In this document: piece by piece, positions 38,357 to 51,689 of the stretch
How positions within the stretch are numbered: position 1 is the stretch's first letter
How the letters are laid out: each line of letters begins with the position of its first letter
Assembly: GCA_030770545.1 (NCBI GenBank)
Contig: CM061098.1
Location: forward strand, 9,183,501 to 9,247,500
Direction: 5' to 3'
Length of the DNA stretch: 64,000 bases
Source: Macropodus opercularis
Taxonomy: Eukaryota > Chordata > Actinopteri > Anabantiformes > Osphronemidae
Translations under genes and position numbers: made by a program
Notes under the pieces: generated by a model
Told to the model about the DNA's origin: nothing
What the model saw: the letters and a program-made list of their open reading frames with translations, nothing else
Databases searched by the model: none

Positions 38357-41300
38357 CCCTTACATGCATGAAGGGGGTCTGCTGGAGAAAAAAGCTCTGA
38401 ACAAAGAAAGGGGGCAGTATAATTGGCTTTGGCACTGCCAGACGACACAATGACACAGCCATTGATAGTGGAATGAGTTCCCGGGAGCAGTGGACCAATG
38501 GATGAGCGGGAGGTTGTTTTTCACAGCCTCCGATTGGCTCGCCGGTGGAGGCTGTCGGTCTCCAGGTAGCAAAATGAACCTTGTAGTGTATCTGCTACCC
38601 CTGCACCTCCTGGAGGAGGGAGGAGGGAGTGTAAGATGTGGAGATGTGACCTGATCTGTGGAGACAAAACAATAGATTTACATACTATATTATCTGTTCT
38701 CGTGTCTATATCTCTCCATCCCTTTAGTTCTTTCTCTTTGTCCCTGACACACACATTTTGTTTGTGCATGTGTGTGCGCACATTTCTCTGGCTGCTCTTT
38801 GCATCCTCTGTGCCAGGGTGCTGAAATAAATGTGTTTCATTTGTCTTTAACTTGGCTGTACTTTCCACAACTCCCCTCAGTCTCGGATTCTGAGAAGTCT
38901 GAATTAAAGCCTGGCTGCATTTGTTTGGTCTGGCTATTTGTCAGCTTTCCTGCTGCTTACAGAGAGAAATACACTATAGTGGCATTTAAACTGGGTTTGA
39001 GCAGTCGCTGACAAATACAAAAACACAAGTTCTTTAACTGATGCTTTTGACTGATAGTGTGAGTATGGCTGTGCCCATGGAGATCTGAATGGGAGCTGAA
39101 AGTGTGGTGGTGGATTTGTGTGCTTATTTGCATCTCGTCGAATTTGCCTGCGAGTGAGCAGACGTGTGTCGGCCTGCTTCATTCAGTGTCCCTGCATCGG
39201 TCATCATATCTTAATGATGTCCCCTTGATCACATTACTCGGCTGCTTGTATAACACTCTCCATGTGACACACAATTAGCACACAATTAATGGGCCAGCGA
39301 GTGTCAACCGATTGGCTGTGCTATGTCATGCCTGAGTGACATCTCCATCAACATAGAGCTGTCTGTTTCACCCTGAAGGTGGAAAGACACACCTATGTGA
39401 GTCAGTCTGGATGTGTGTAGAGGTTTTCTGAAGACCGTGGTGGTGCGTGTGTCAGATTTAAGGATGTCCAGCATTCACAGCCTAAGACAACCTAAGCATT
39501 AAATCTCATTAAAGAGCAGATGGGGCTTTTGTAAAGAGAATTATCTCAAACAGGTCTTTCTGTGACCCACGCAGTCTCAGAAAGATGGAGGCCAGCTTTC
39601 ATTTGTTTGTGAGACATATCCTTCTTTTTCTCTTCTATCATCTCCTGTCTCTCAGACACTATTAGCAAAGAAGCAAACCTGCGTACAGCCGACGGCCATG
39701 ATGAAAATCAATGTTCACCTCCACTTGTTCCCTTCATTTGTAACCACTTTCTCCTCAACCGCTGCTTATATTCTGACCCACTTCCCATAAAGTCACCACC
39801 TCCAATGTTCATGGCTCATCCCAGTGGATCATCATACATTTCTCCCCAAGTCATGTGAGCTGTTATTTGTCTGTGTGAGGGTGAGAGAGAGGAGGCTCTG
39901 TCTTCTATGCCGGCTGCACTGAGGCCTGATGCATACAGAATATTAACAAGCACCAGGGGTTACACAGCCACATGCATGACCATAGTGCTCTGTCAATCTC
40001 CACACTTCCCTCTTTTTCAGGAATTCCAACAAAGGATCCTCACATAAGTGACAAGTGTGGTGGCATAAATAGACAAAGCTCCAGCTGCCAGCAGTACAGG
40101 ATGCTTTAGAGAGTAGTACTACGGGTTGGTTACATGTATAGTCATGTTTACTGTGATAAGCATATACCGGCACTGTCTGTTGCTGGGCCTGGCCATGTGT
40201 TAATGTGAGGAGTGTGAAGCTGACTGATGTGGAGTTTTACTGTGAGCTGCTTTTACATGAGGATCTTGTGGTGGTTTATGACTGAGCGTTAAAAATGGTG
40301 GTGGTGGTTTGTGGCTGATGCTGAATGATTGTGGTTCTTTAAAAGAAAGTAATGATCCTGCCCTTTCAAGCAAGCTGATAAACGTGTAGAGAAAGTTTGT
40401 TGTAGACAATCTCAAAGCTGGAATGCTACTTTGTCCGCTGAAGGTGCTTTTGCTGTGATGGAATAAACCATGTTTTTCACAGGGCACATAAAATAATGAG
40501 ATTTTTGTTGTTGATCTTTGCTGTGCATCTAAAGACACTTTAAAGACTCTATCTTGGCCTCTAGATATTCTGGACCTTGAGGAAAGATGGGGCGTGGTGG
40601 TGCAGCAGACAATAACTAATAGCCATTATATGGACAAATTGAAGTGACGCTGATATCCACGTGGAAGCCCCCAGGCAGCGTCTGTCTAGACATGTCAGCC
40701 TCTGATCACAAGTGTGTGAGCCCCCGACCCATTTGACAATATCATCTCTTTGTTTACTAAATGTGCATTTGCTAACCAGATGTCTTGTATTTTGCATAGA
40801 TTTATTTACATGTGATGGGCTCATTTCAAGACGTAGTGTGTCCTTATGCATCCATAAATACTGGTGGAGGTGGGGAGGTGTCAGTCAATTGACCTACATC
40901 AGCTGAGTCTGCAGTGCTCTGATTTCCTCTGGGGGCAGTAAATTTCTAAATGTGGCATTTATGTGCATACAAGGCTGTAAGTATGTCTTCCTGTGTATGT
41001 GTCCTAGAAAAGGTCCAGCCTCATGTCATGAGGTGGGGTCAACATGAATACCCACATCTAAAGTGATGTTTTAAGTTCATTTTTACCTTTCTACATATTG
41101 CTGTGCATAGATGAAGACCTTGCATATATCTGTGTCGCGTGCCTTCGTGTGTCTTTGCTTGTTCTCTAGGACCAGTTGCTTGTCACTGGTTTATTTCTGT
41201 GTACATTGAATATCTTTTCGATTGAAAAAGGCAAAATATTTACAATATCTAAGATTGGTACTTTAGGGTTAAGTCGACAGACTTTGAAAAACATTTAAAC

Positions 41301-44300
41301 TGAAATTGAAAAAAATCTGAGCAAACTGAATGATGATTGATAGGAAACGAAAGAACAAAGAGCAAAGAACAAAACTGCTGAGGATGACAGACTCACACTC
41401 ACACGACCACCCACTCCCCAAATGACGCCCCTCATACTGGAGGCAATTACATCATCTTTTTTGCTTGGTAACCATGGTTACACTGCCAGCAAAAACCGGT
41501 ATCTTTGCGACTTTCTTTGATTTTTCTTCCCACCCATGTCTCCCTTGCTTCTCTCGCCTGTCTCTCTCATCTGTCTCACCTTTGTTTCCTCCATCCGTCT
41601 TTTTTTTCCCTAGTTTCCTATTTTTCTTAACTGCCTTTCATCTATTTCCTGACTCTTGTTCTGGCATTAGCAGAGGGAGCAATAGGAATAAACATAGTTG
41701 ACCCATATACACAAAAGACACAGATGGGATCATGCAGCTGCACTGAAAATGCATTTTAAACAGTTCACATTACCCACAGTGGATGCTATTCAGTCAAGCA
41801 TTTAATAATGGTGACTGGAGAAGCGATGGGAAAAGATCAGGATCATAAACAATGACAATGAGAACAGAGAGCGGTGGACTTTTACAGCAGGACAGTAAAT
41901 GCAGCATGAGTCATAGTGCTAAACTATAGGAGAAAAGACAAATGGGTCAAGTGCTCCATTTAAAGTCTTGTCCAGAGATGTTGTTCTGCAGAAATGAAGG
42001 GCTAAGGTGCTGCGACGCACAGGTCAAAGAAAGCTACTCCAGAAGCAGCAGCTGTAAAGGACATGTGGCCATTTCGTACTCCATCCATTTCATAGGACTG
42101 GACGTGGTGGGTGGGGGGGTTGTTACAGGAGAATTAGAAGCCATTGTGAAGCTGTATTATAGTAAGCAGCTTACTGTCTGTGCCAGGCTGCTTCTTTATG
42201 GGGGAAGCAAAGAAGGGACAAAGAGGTGACATGGAGGATGAGAATAGGAGGAAGCCAGAGCATGTATTGAGCAAATATGGCAAGGATGATTGTTTTAGAT
42301 CATTTCTCTTTAATAAGCCTTATTATCTGTGTTATTTCCTCTGGTTTTCTCACCTCACTTCCTTCTATTCTATCTCACATCCTAGTGATATACTCTCCAT
42401 GATGCTAACATGCCTCCCGTTTTGCTACATGTTGCCAGGGAGGTAATCACCGCTGCTGCGATACCCCTCTACCTCCCATCTGAGTTGAAATAAGGAGGGG
42501 AGGAAATGGATGGTGGGCGTTGCCATGGAAACTGTGAGTCTGTTGCCGACGGACATCATCTGATGTTGCACGGAGCATACACATGAATATTTGAGCTTTA
42601 TGGACACAGACAGACAAACAACACCAACTATGCTCTGGACTTCCACTGCCATCTCAGATGGAAACTCAGAGAGGCCACTAAAGAGGGAGAGAGAGGCAGG
42701 AAAAGGAAGGATGGAGGCAAGGCGGGGTCAGACTGACAGACCGACAGACCACCATCTTATCTAGGGCAGAGTGTGTCTGGTTATCTAGGTTAACAAGAGA
42801 GAGACAAGGAAACGAGTGTTGGGAGAGGAAATGTTAAAAAGAAAAGGATTTAGATGAAGCAAATGAGTGTTGCCTGTTGACAGAAGTGCAGAGATGATGG
42901 GAGGGGGAGAACAAAGAGGGAGCGATGAGGGAGGGCGGGTGCTGTGCCATGAGAGCAGTAAATTAGGGCACTGGAGCTTGTTTGTCTTCCTTCCTTGTTT
43001 TTGCTCCTTATTCCTTGGATCCTCCTGTAGAATCTGGGATGGTTATTTCCTCTGCCTGCTGCTGGAAAACACTGACTGCACTGACTCGGGATGTTTAATT
43101 GTGCACAGTCTGAGTGCACTGCGTCAAAAAGCAGATACTGTATGTATAGCACCTATTGCTCAAGCTCCTCGTGTTTTCATCACAGGCCTTCAGCGCAGAG
43201 CAGTAAATCCCCTTGTAGCTGCTCTTGTTCTCAAAAGGTGTATTAGGTTTATTCAAGAGATGTTAGAATGGCTCTTCAGGCGTTTTTCCTGTCCATGGCT
43301 CTGAGGATCCTCTGGTGCTGATGATCCCCATGTGTTTGGCGTTTCCCACCAGCAGACGACATTCAGGCCACTGTTAGAATGTGGAATATGGCCCCTGCTG
43401 TATTCCCATGGTTCCACTTGTTGATTTCATGTGTCTAGGTCCAGTTTGTTAGTCCCTGGTGTTTCGCAACTATGGAGCGTATCCAGCACTGGCTGACTTG
43501 TTGTAACGTCACTAGGCTTCGATACTTGATAGAAAAAAAAGTGTTTATGCTAAGCTAACGACTGCCCAGAATAGAATAACCATTACTACTATTACTATTT
43601 CAATACAGTGCAGTTATTTTACTTTCATTTCATCAAAGGCTTAACTTTTTGTTTTAAAAATGCATAGTTACTCAACCTGTAGGTGCTTTATCACAGGCTG
43701 CTGAATAAGTAACACAGTTGTATGTTTAAAGATAAAGTGTCCTCTCTGCCTACATTCCAGTCGTCAGTATCAGCATAGCTGTGCATGTTCAGGGGATGGA
43801 GCAGAGCAGCAGGGAAGTAAGGGAAAGTCGAGAGAGAAGCTTGGTCGTGCACGCTGATTAGTGTGAAATGTCCATGCAGCAGCTGCACCATTTCCACGGC
43901 AACACCTGTCGCCATGGCGCTGAGTTGCTGACATGCCTCCTAGTCAGTGTCTGCATGTCTGAGGTGCTGCGTATTTACAGCATGTCCATGATAACAGTGA
44001 TGCCAACATGTCTCCCAACACATGTAGCAGTAGTGGTGAAGTGTAAAAGGCGGTTTATTAGCTTCTTTGAAGCATCTTTGCATATTTTATTCTCTGCTTT
44101 TCTTTTCTGGGCTCACTTCATCCTCTTGTTACTCAAATGGGGAATTTAGTGTTTCCATGACAACGGCAGTGGTGGAGGACATGGATTAAATGCTGTGTTG
44201 GGGGTGTGGTAGCTGTGTGTGTGATCACTGTATGGAGGGTGCTTATGAAGAGAGATTGAGATTATGGTTGGAGTATGTGTGTTGGTGTAGTGGGGGAGGA

Positions 44301-46013
44301 GGATACCCTCACACCACATTGCACCAGATGGAAGCCTGTGATCCATTAACAACATGCCCATTGTTGTATCTTTGTGTCTGACTGAAGAGCAGTGCAGTGA
44401 TATTTTCTGTCCATTATATGACTTTACTTGACCACTGTCCTATACCCTACCTAGTAAGGTAGCTCCTGATGAAGTCCTGTCCTTTTCCTCTTACGTCTTC
44501 TGTTCAACCTGCCTCACAATCATGCTAAATGCAGCTCTGGCTATATCTCAGGCTGTCTACCTCCCTCACTCTTGTCTCTGTCTCCCCTCTGTCTGAGTTC
44601 CATCCTCCAGCTGAGAAAACAGGCACGCTAGCTCCTGGCAAAGGAGATGAGGCGAGAGGGGAAGACAGAGCTGGAAAAAGGGAGAGTGTAGAGAGGGGGC
44701 TTTCAGATGAAGAGAAAAGGGGTCTGCTGGGTTGAAAGGCAGCATTGTGTTCTGGTGCCACATTGCCACAGCTCCATCTCTGTGATTTAGTCGAGGCTGC
44801 AATCCACACATTGCCGTGTCTCTTTAAATCAGGCCAGTGTTAGCCTTAGCAACATTCAGGCTCCAGTGCTCCAATGCTCCTGCTCAATGGCCACCTCCTC
44901 TTCTTTCAGCCAGAGAGCACTGAACACCCGGTTAACTGTGCACAGTGGGCACATTCCTCTCCAATGAAATAATAAACAAAAACAGGTTGTAGTAAACTGT
45001 AAATGTGTAGTTGTACAAATAGAGATACAGAAGTTTTTTTTCATAATCAGTCACTGGTTTTCACTTTATATTTGTCGTGCAGGACAGTCAGGTTTATTTT
45101 TGGAGCTGGTGCACTGTGCCAATAGGAGAACAGCTACATTCCTTTCTCTGTCTGTTAATATTTTATGAGGAACATCCATTGAAAACACGTCACACGTCTC
45201 TTTCTATCTCTCTCTTCCCTGCATTAAAAGAAATCACTGTAACCCACTACGGTCTGTTTCTAGGTCTCTGGACCCTTCTAAATGCAGACTGCATTAAGTG
45301 TGTCATTTGGATTTAGGCCCTGCTTAAGCTGAGTGTGTTGTTATGTGTAAATGTATATGTTTCATGCTAGAATCATTCCCAGATAAAGCTGATCTTTATC
45401 CCTGCTGTGTTTCCACAGACTAGAGCTCTGTCCTCCAACATGTGGTGACCCAACATGCTGCAGAGACAGCTGCAGGATGGAGGAGGGGGTGGGGAGGTGT
45501 TAGGGAAGGAAGAAGAGAGGAAAGCAGTGAAGAAGGACGAGGGGGGGGCTGCTTCCTTTTGCTGGACTACTGAGTGGGGGAAATGATTAGCGCGGAAACT
45601 TATATCCTGTCCCGCCACAAGCAGCTCACTACGTCATGTCCTGCTTCTTCCCTCTTATGGATCAGAGGTGAACGTCCTCGGCCTGAAATGAGATCCCTGT
45701 TTCCTCCCGTCGAAAGTTCCTGGCAAGCCTCACGCTGAGGGGGAGGAGAGGCAGCACTGCCCCAGGATCCTGATTTGGTCAAATTTAAATGGATTAGTAC
45801 AAGGTTATTTAAAAACTGTCTTTGGCACGTGTCTTTGTACACTGCATGGCTGCTTACGTGTCACTTTGAGCATGTGATGATATCTATTATTGTGCTTTGT
45901 CTTGGCTGTCTGACTAATGTCATTACCACATACAGACATCCATTGTGAATTTGAAGTCTGCTACTACTTCCCCTCTGCACTACATCACTTTGAGGTTATT
46001 TCCTCTGTATGAC

Positions 46014-46034
46014 TGTGTGTGTGTGTGTGTGTGT
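46014..46034. repeat. GT microsatellite
   Basis: About ten uninterrupted GT units in the intergenic region. Confidence 0.9.
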
Positions 46035-47840
46035 ACAATCAACAGGAATGTCCTTAATTAAGGCACATGGGAAGGGGCCACAACAGAACAATCTCCTCAT
46101 TCTGCTGTGTCTCCCTTCTGGGAAATGGATGACACATGGGGACAGCAAGGACAGCAGGAGTCTCTGTGAGTCACAGCACGACTAACATCAGCTATCAAAG
46201 TGATTCTAAAGCCTAACTGGGCACAGTTTGCATAACATACCTGCCTGAAGGAGACTTAAGATCATTTGATTGTGACTTGAAAGTAGGTGTTCTCTTAGAG
46301 GCTTGTGCTGTAGGGCCACAGTGACTCAAACTGGGACCAACCCACTGTGTTTTTACGTCTTGCTCATCGACCTGTGTTTGTGCGTGGGATATTCTCCACT
46401 AGACTCATGCATATGTGCCTGTCTCTGTGTTGCCAGGTTTGACTAATGGCTGAATATGTTTGTCTTCCTGCAGCTCATTCAGCTCAGCCAGGCTCTGAGT
46501 GGAGCCAATAATGGCCACTGCATAGATTAGTAATAAAGATGTGGAGAAGAGAGAAAAGCATCCAGCACTAAGGAGGACAGTTGCCGTAGCAACCGCGTAA
46601 CACAATGAGAGAAGGGAGGGATTGGAGTCGGCCATTTTGCATCTGCAAGGTTTTATGTTGAAATGCAGCTGTGTGAATAACTGGCTTGTTGACTTAATGT
46701 CTCATTTTTCTTCATCTCGTTCAGGCAGAAACCTTGACTTATAAAACCTACATCAAGTGAAGTTTGAATAAACTTCATGTCTGATATATGAGCATCTCAA
46801 TTCATCCTTCCATCCCCCAACATCTGCAGTAAGTTAAAGCCTGCTCCTTTTGTTTAGCGTAGTGACGTCTCCTCCAGGCTATTTATAGACATGTATGTTA
46901 TTGTGTAAGACCTTGTGAAAGCCACAAAGAGCCTGTGCAGGCTACCATGTTCCCTCTGGTCTCAGGGAGGAAACATGAAGGACATGCGGCTACATTTTAC
47001 AGTGATGCTCGAGGACAGAATGTGTTGTTTATATAAAGCCCCAAGCTATAATTCAGGAAGATTTCTATGGCAACAAATTAGCTGAAACAACAACATCGTG
47101 AGAAATTTAATTGTACTCATACTTTTACGTTTATGAATTTGTCAGTGGAAGCAGATCTAAGAAATACACAGATTATAGCATTTTTTTATGATTTCAGATT
47201 CTTTTTATTTGAAATGTCAGTGTCCAAGAGAAAATAAAACAGCAATATAAATATTAGCATAAAAATAAGAGTAACACAGGGGTATAGCGTGGGGAATAAG
47301 CATTTGATAAGAAAGATAATACAGCAGGATAGAGTAGTATTAATTCAGCAGCGGACAGACTTACACATATATAATATTTATAATTTGTTCATATGGACAG
47401 AAAGAGAATGAGAGGCATTCTTTCACAAATGCACAAGATAAAATCACCGCAAAAGAACATTAAGAGGTTACAGAAGGATCGAAACATTTTCATATTTTTG
47501 TTGTTTCTTTACAGGGTGATAAAAGATAGTAGAGAGAAAATGAACACAAAAATATGCGCAACACATATCACAAGTTAGCTAGTCTACGCGTGTCACTTTG
47601 TTTTACTTATCTAAAGTTATCTTTAATTACTTTATTTACACTGAAGAGTTAGTTGGCTTTCATGGTGCTTAGTTACTACATTGCAACACAAACTGTTGAA
47701 CATCTCAGATTTTTGAAATTTTTTTTGTGATTTTTCTTGAAAAACAAAATGCAACACATTCCAGTAGTAAGCCACGCCTTGCGGAGAGGGACTTTTATTT
47801 TGAAAATGTTGGACGTGGTCCCTACTATACAAACAACCGG

Positions 47841-49520
47841 CTCATTCCATCGACAGGACTTGTTTATTTACAGTGGGGAAGAGCCTCACAGGACCAGGGA
47901 GTGGAGGGGAGAGGAGAGTGGTAGCGAGACTGAGGTTTCCCATTGGTTTCAGTGGTGGGGGGTGCAACAGGGCTCTTGAGTGGTATCTCCAGGTACTGCT
48001 GTGCTTGGATCTCTAGACATTTACCTGGGTCAGTGCATTAGAGAAGTTCAGGGGGTGGACGGGTCAACAGTGGTTCCTCTGTACATTCAGCTGGTAGAGC
48101 CAAGGTTGTTTCCCACTCCCCCGGGTGATGTAAAGGTACTCCCTCAGTCTGTGTACCCTTTGCCACAACCCCTCCATGCTTCCTAGCCTGGCCTGGCAGC
48201 TGCAAGCCTTCTCTCATGCAGTTGTTTCTGGCCGGGGGCCTGACAAACAAATGGGCAGCAAAGTAAAGACTTCAAATCTTATACGAACAATTCCTCTATG
48301 CTATTGAATCTTTTATCTCCCAAAGAAAAAACATGTCACTGTGTCACATCAAGAGGTTTCTTTCACACTTTAGGATAACTTAGGGGAATACTCGGTTACG
48401 ACCCTAGAGGCCTGAAAAGTGTCTAGAAACTTCTAAGCACTTACATTTACCAAATCTAAGCGTTTTCCGTAAAGATGGAAGTGATTACTACCCCTACATC
48501 ATGTGATCTTTAGAATACAAACTGTGCATTTCTTATTGTTTGGCTCTTAATGTGGGGGAAGGACTGATGCTGGGTGTGAAGGTGAGGGTCTGGTAGAAGG
48601 AACTCGACATGTCTGTGCCCATCTGGAGGTTTAACGCAAGAAGCTCATCCCTGCTGCTTTGCCAGCTGCGTGGACAGCAGGGCTCATGTCACGCTCCCGC
48701 TCTGCCAGCCCCTCCTCTGGGTGCATGCTCGGGTCATAAAAATACCAGGAGATTAAAATCTTATCTTTTAAACTATGATTACAAAAGTAATTATTTTTGT
48801 GTCAAGTAAATGCTACATGTGCATTATGTTGACCTGCGATTGGAGGGAGGAGAATAGATTTGGGTTGTCCTCCTCTTTGCTTTTGCAATGCATAGTTTAC
48901 AACTCTAAACTAGTACGTGTGGTTTTATCCTTAAAGAGCATGCAGAAGAGTTTGTAATACCAGTCAAACAACAGCCTCATATCCACAAGCGTATGCTTTA
49001 AAACCCTGCAAGGCTGGCCCTATATAGGAATCTAATGGATGGCAACTAGCGTACTTTACAATAGCTGGCTCCTCAAGGAAAGAGCACAAGTCCAACATGA
49101 AAACAACAGTTCGTCTCGGAATATATCACTGCCTATAGCCTTGTCATCCCAGCAAGGTTTCTTACACTGAATCTCTTTGTCCACTTGATGTTTGCCAAAA
49201 CAATAACCAAAAACAATAAAAATCACAGTAACCCCCCATACCCTGCCAATAGTATCTACCCACAATGATTATAGTAATACTTGACCCTTTACACAAGTTT
49301 TTGACACCAGAAACAGCCTTCAGCACATTCAGATTCTTGGAGTCACACTCTTTCAAAGAAACAACATCATCCATGCGGTTAAAAGTGAGCTGCTGTCATT
49401 ATTTCGACCGTGGCTAGCGTGACGGACAGCAAAGCAGTGAGATACCTAACGGGGAGGGGGTGGGGGGTTGAACTTCTCATCAGATTGGGTCGGGTGTATC
49501 ATTCCTCCACCTGCTCTGAT
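47841..49520 (-). other. pcdhg: Probable 3' UTR of the pcdhg constant region
   Basis: It follows the stop codon of constant exon 3 on the minus strand. The first AATAAA in that direction lies 1.65 kb downstream. No coding signal is seen, and frames here are short and repeat no known domain. Confidence 0.45.
47863..47868 (-). terminator. pcdhg: Candidate pcdhg polyadenylation signal
   Basis: TTTATT on the plus strand gives AATAAA on the minus strand, followed by a GU-rich segment (GGTTGTTTGT). A second AATAAA lies at 47794-47799. All gamma transcripts would share these ends. Confidence 0.4.
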
Positions 49521-49807
49521 CTACTTCTTCTCCTTCTTTGTAGACTTCTTCTTTGAGGCAGGAGTCTGGGCGGCCTTGGGGGGCTCGGGCTGGGCCGAGG
49601 CCTGGGGTGGGGGCAGAGCCTGCTGGGTGGCCTGCTGGGCTGTGGCCTGCTGCTGCTGCTGGGGGTTGGAAGTGAGGGTGGCTGTGCTGCCGGGGATGTA
49701 GACGTTCTGGCGGTAGTCTGGCACATGCTGCAGAGTGAACTGGGGGCTGTAGCGGGTGCTGAGGCCCATGGTGCCAGGTCCCAGAGTGGCCGTAGCCTCA
49801 CTCACTT
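49521..49807 (-). CDS. pcdhg: Protocadherin gamma constant exon 3
   Basis: Last shared exon of the clustered gamma protocadherins. After a CTCACTAG acceptor it completes a glutamate codon and encodes VSEATATLGPGTMGLSTRYS followed by PQFTLQHVPDYRQNVYIPGS, nearly identical to the mammalian gamma constant region. It ends with the lysine-rich KKKSTKKEKK and TAG at 49521-49523. Between these blocks lies a glutamine, alanine and proline-rich stretch that replaces a shorter Gly/Lys segment in mammals. The tail is cytoplasmic. The lysine-rich C terminus is a hallmark shared with alpha protocadherin tails, but the HVPDYRQNVYIPG block fits gamma. Confidence 0.97.
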
Positions 49808-51591
49808 CTAGTGAGAACAGAGACAGAGTGGGGGAATAGAGTGGGGGAATAAAGGGGGGTGAGAAGAGAGGGATGAAACTTGTTAGATAATAGAAATGAA
49901 TAGACCCAAACATGTTAAAAAATAATAACGATGCATCTGCCTTCTCAGCACACTCCTCCTGTGTTTCTATCACGCATGCCCCCAAGTCTGTGTGCGCATG
50001 ACGTAGCTGCTCAGCTCATAATGCTCCCACAGCCCCTGCATTGCAGAGCCAGAAACACAGACACTCCCTCCCCCATCCTGTAGTTCCTCTCAGCCTATAG
50101 CACAAACGTGCATATAAAAGCTGTTGTGCTGACTGCACTGGCTTCTGAGGACCAAAGCGATTCCACTGAAAACATTTTTTTAGAATATGTCATTTGTTGT
50201 TCTGTCAATAAACTAAGGCTACGTGAAAACAATGACATTAGGTGCGTACGTTTCTCACATGCGCGTCCTTCCTGATGACCCTGTAAACTGTTTTTGCTGA
50301 CATGCAGGCTACAACTCAGCCTACGACAGACTGCTGGTTCTCTCTGTTCACCCCAAAGGAAACATTGCAAGCAATGTCCGGACAAGAGTCCAAGAGAGAG
50401 GAGGGTGTGTGGAGGGAGAGGAGTTGTTTTCTGTCACTGGTTAAAATAACAGTGGAAACAATGACTTGATCCTATTGTCTATTTATACTGGTAATACATC
50501 TTGTCAGATTTCCACAATATCTGTGTTATTGTGTTTGCCTGTCTTGGTTATGCGCAGCCCGTTTCCAAAGCTAATTGTCTTGTGTGCGTTCCATGCAATT
50601 GCTAAGTCTTCCACAGTTAGAGGCCAAAGACGAGCTTCTCCACGGTGGCTCGGTGCAGAAACAGGAGCATAACTGTGTAGCAGTGACCTCAGAGCTGTTT
50701 AATGAGTTATCACAGAGCTGTTTGGCTTCCTGCTTATGAGAAAACACTGCTTATGCTCAATGTGTACACTTCAAACATTTACCTCTATCGTATAATTTAA
50801 TTCAACACACAGACAGTAACGTTTCTTTGATAAGACCTTCAGTCAGCTACACCCACCCCAAGTTAGTGCACCCTGCATTTTATGCATGTGTTTTGACTTA
50901 CGTCAGATCATTATCTATGGTACAAGTGGGAGTGAGCAATTTATTTTAACAACTAATAAATAAAGGGTTGTGTTTTTCTTCTCAAAACTGGCCACATGAT
51001 TCAAACATTCACACTGAAGATTCACAAGTAGTAATGATAAAATAATCATTCGCAAATAAAAGCTAACTGGCTCAAATAAACCAGATTGGAGGTGTGGGCG
51101 AGAGGTAGACACTTATGTTAAGAAACCTGACAAAGAAGACTTACAAACAAGTTGTCTTACTTGCAGCTTTTCATAGATGTGGATAAAATCAGTTAGATGC
51201 TAAATTATGTTTAGCTGAAGGGCGGTGGATGTCTGACTAGTTATTAAATGCAAGGCTTAACTAACAGCAGCTTGTTGAGTGTTTGTTGATATATGACTAA
51301 TCAAAATCAGGATGTTTTAGACCAGTTAATGCAGAAAACTGGGTCAGTCAACAGGCTTCATTTACTTATTCTTACTGTAGTAGAGCTGCAGACAACATGG
51401 AAACATCAATGTGGCCTGAGACGTTTTTTTATCAATGAGTGTGTCTTGGCTACCATCCAACCAAACAGGGATCTAAATAAACCACCACTGCCCACACTCA
51501 CTGGCTCAACTGATGAAGAGAGAAGTGGGTTTGGAAAAGGGAAGATGAATTAAGAGGAAAGGCAAACTAGATGACAAGGTAAAGGACTCAC
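49808..51591 (-). other. pcdhg: pcdhg intron between constant exons 2 and 3
   Basis: 1.8 kb GT-AG intron. A near-exact tandem copy of a 13-base G-rich unit lies at about 49829-49855, just inside the acceptor. Otherwise I see nothing notable. Confidence 0.9.
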
Positions 51592-51689
51592 CGTTAGCGG
51601 CAGCCATCAGGGCCTGGAGCTGCTCAGCTTCAGTAGGGGGCTGGGGCCAGGGGCCAGTTCCCATGGCAACCTCAGGTCCTCCAGTCGCC
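51592..51689 (-). CDS. pcdhg: Protocadherin gamma constant exon 2
   Basis: A 98-base exon with acceptor CTGCAACAG and donor AACG/GTGAGT. It completes a glycine codon and encodes ATGGPEVAMGTGPWPQPPTE followed by AEQLQALMAAAN. The position of GTxPWP and the helix-like EQLQALM corresponds to GTWPNNQFDTEMLQAMI in mammals, but conservation is lower than in exons 1 and 3. The junctions keep frame on both sides. Confidence 0.93.

Larger units (their letters stand above)
35771..47840. other. Intergenic region between convergent diaph1 and pcdhg
   Basis: About 12 kb with no frame I can assign to a protein family. It contains GT microsatellites at 38324 and 46014, and an AT-rich block around 47150-47350. 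An acceptor-like tract ending CTACACAG at 37274-37281 precedes a short open frame. A possible conserved element with duplicated CACAATTA sites lies near 39270. No tRNA, rRNA or transposase-like sequence was recognised. Confidence 0.6.

Noticed and set aside
42867..43304. 145-codon plus-strand open frame in the intergenic region
   Set aside because: No domain, no splice support and mixed low-information composition; it looks like a chance frame.
49808..49985. Upstream extension of the constant exon 3 frame
   Set aside because: The acceptor CTCACTAG at 49808 and homology start at VSEATAT; the residues before it are intron.
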